A model generated the notes under the pieces. The model was not told the origin of the DNA. It saw only the letters and a list, made by a program, of their open reading frames with translations, and did no database searches. The position numbers and the translations under genes were made by a program. This document shows, piece after piece, positions 63,986-64,000 of a DNA stretch of 64,000 bases. The stretch spans positions 496,001-560,000 of the forward strand of contig NZ_JAIWJA010000002.1 in the NCBI RefSeq assembly GCF_020515695.1, read 5' to 3'. The stretch's first letter is position 1. Each line of letters begins with the position of its first letter. Origin of the DNA: Pseudomonas sp. MWU16-30317 (GTDB taxonomy: Bacteria; Pseudomonadota; Gammaproteobacteria; Pseudomonadales; Pseudomonadaceae).

Positions 63986-64000
63986 TGAGCACGGATCTGT
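63985..64000 (+). CDS. Start of the next gene (partial)
   Basis: An ATG in TGATG overlap with msrB opens a frame MSTDL that runs off the window. In pseudomonads a glutathione peroxidase gene often follows msrB, but five residues cannot prove it. Confidence 0.4.

Overview
This 64-kb window is chromosomal DNA from a Pseudomonas, most likely the P. putida/P. fluorescens side of the genus. The signs are high GC, dense co-directional operons, many copies of the genus-typical REP pair (a pair of inverted copies around 'gcgggcaagccttgctccc'), an EarP/EF-P pair with Arg32, MinCDE, and 'hitch-hiker' genes such as YcgL, YcgN, DUF1127 and DUF3309. I see no prophage, integrase, insertion sequence or CRISPR array. 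The window opens and closes inside genes.

Region 1 (0.2-17.5 kb) is the most interesting part. It is a nitrogen-scavenging block. A leftward operon (rutA-B-C-D-F, 10.0 to 6.5 kb) encodes the Rut route of uracil ring opening. rutR (10.3-11.2 kb) is its TetR-type regulator. A rightward operon (11.4-17.5 kb) encodes a 2-oxoglutarate/Fe(II) oxygenase of the isopenicillin-N-synthase/thymine-hydroxylase fold, a small VOC protein and a complete BMP-type nucleobase/nucleoside ABC importer. Both operons start from the same kind of control module: a 29-bp inverted duplicate (10199-10227 and 11250-11278) that joins an NtrC-like site (GCAC-N7-GTGC) to a RutR-like box, with a sigma-54-like promoter about 100 bp further on. 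The oxygenase and importer therefore look like members of the rut regulon. To the left of rut lies a polar-amino-acid ABC importer operon (6.1 to 1.3 kb). Its last gene is a histidine-ammonia-lyase homologue in which the Ala-Ser-Gly triad that forms the MIO cofactor is precisely deleted. That operon is preceded by a perfect CTTGTA-CA-TACAAG palindrome of the HutC type.

Region 2 (17.6-26.4 kb) holds housekeeping and small genes: DUF465, a tautomerase-like isomerase, a PAP2-like membrane protein, RNase D with YcgL, a 2-hydroxyacid dehydrogenase, a nitroreductase, YcgN, a TrmH-like methyltransferase, YajD, a DTW protein and a HAD phosphatase, with REP pairs between many of them.

Region 3 (26.5-32.1 kb) is an importer operon of the iron/phosphonate/polyamine type (substrate-binding protein, two permeases, ATPase) with an alkaline-phosphatase-superfamily hydrolase embedded in it. 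A GntR/UTRA regulator is divergently transcribed, and two TGG-N6-YCA palindromes in the intergenic region suggest PhnF-like control by a phosphonate or phosphoester.

Region 4 (32.2-47.7 kb) is envelope and cell-division biology: a large MscS channel, M18 aminopeptidase, RluA-type pseudouridine synthase, minE-minD-minC, an LpxL-type acyltransferase, MlaA overlapping an alpha/beta hydrolase, a GH17 membrane glycosidase, an orphan glycine-betaine-type binding protein, and the DUF485-ActP acetate symporter pair.

Region 5 (47.7-64 kb) has two SDRs, a crotonase, tRNA-Ser(GGA), a LysR gene, a GreA/B-like factor, earP-efp, ohr-ohrR, another LysR gene, DUF1127, a spermidine-synthase-like protein, a DEAD-box helicase whose start codon lies in a 9-bp inverted repeat, a DODA-type dioxygenase, htpX, an AlaA-like aminotransferase and msrB.
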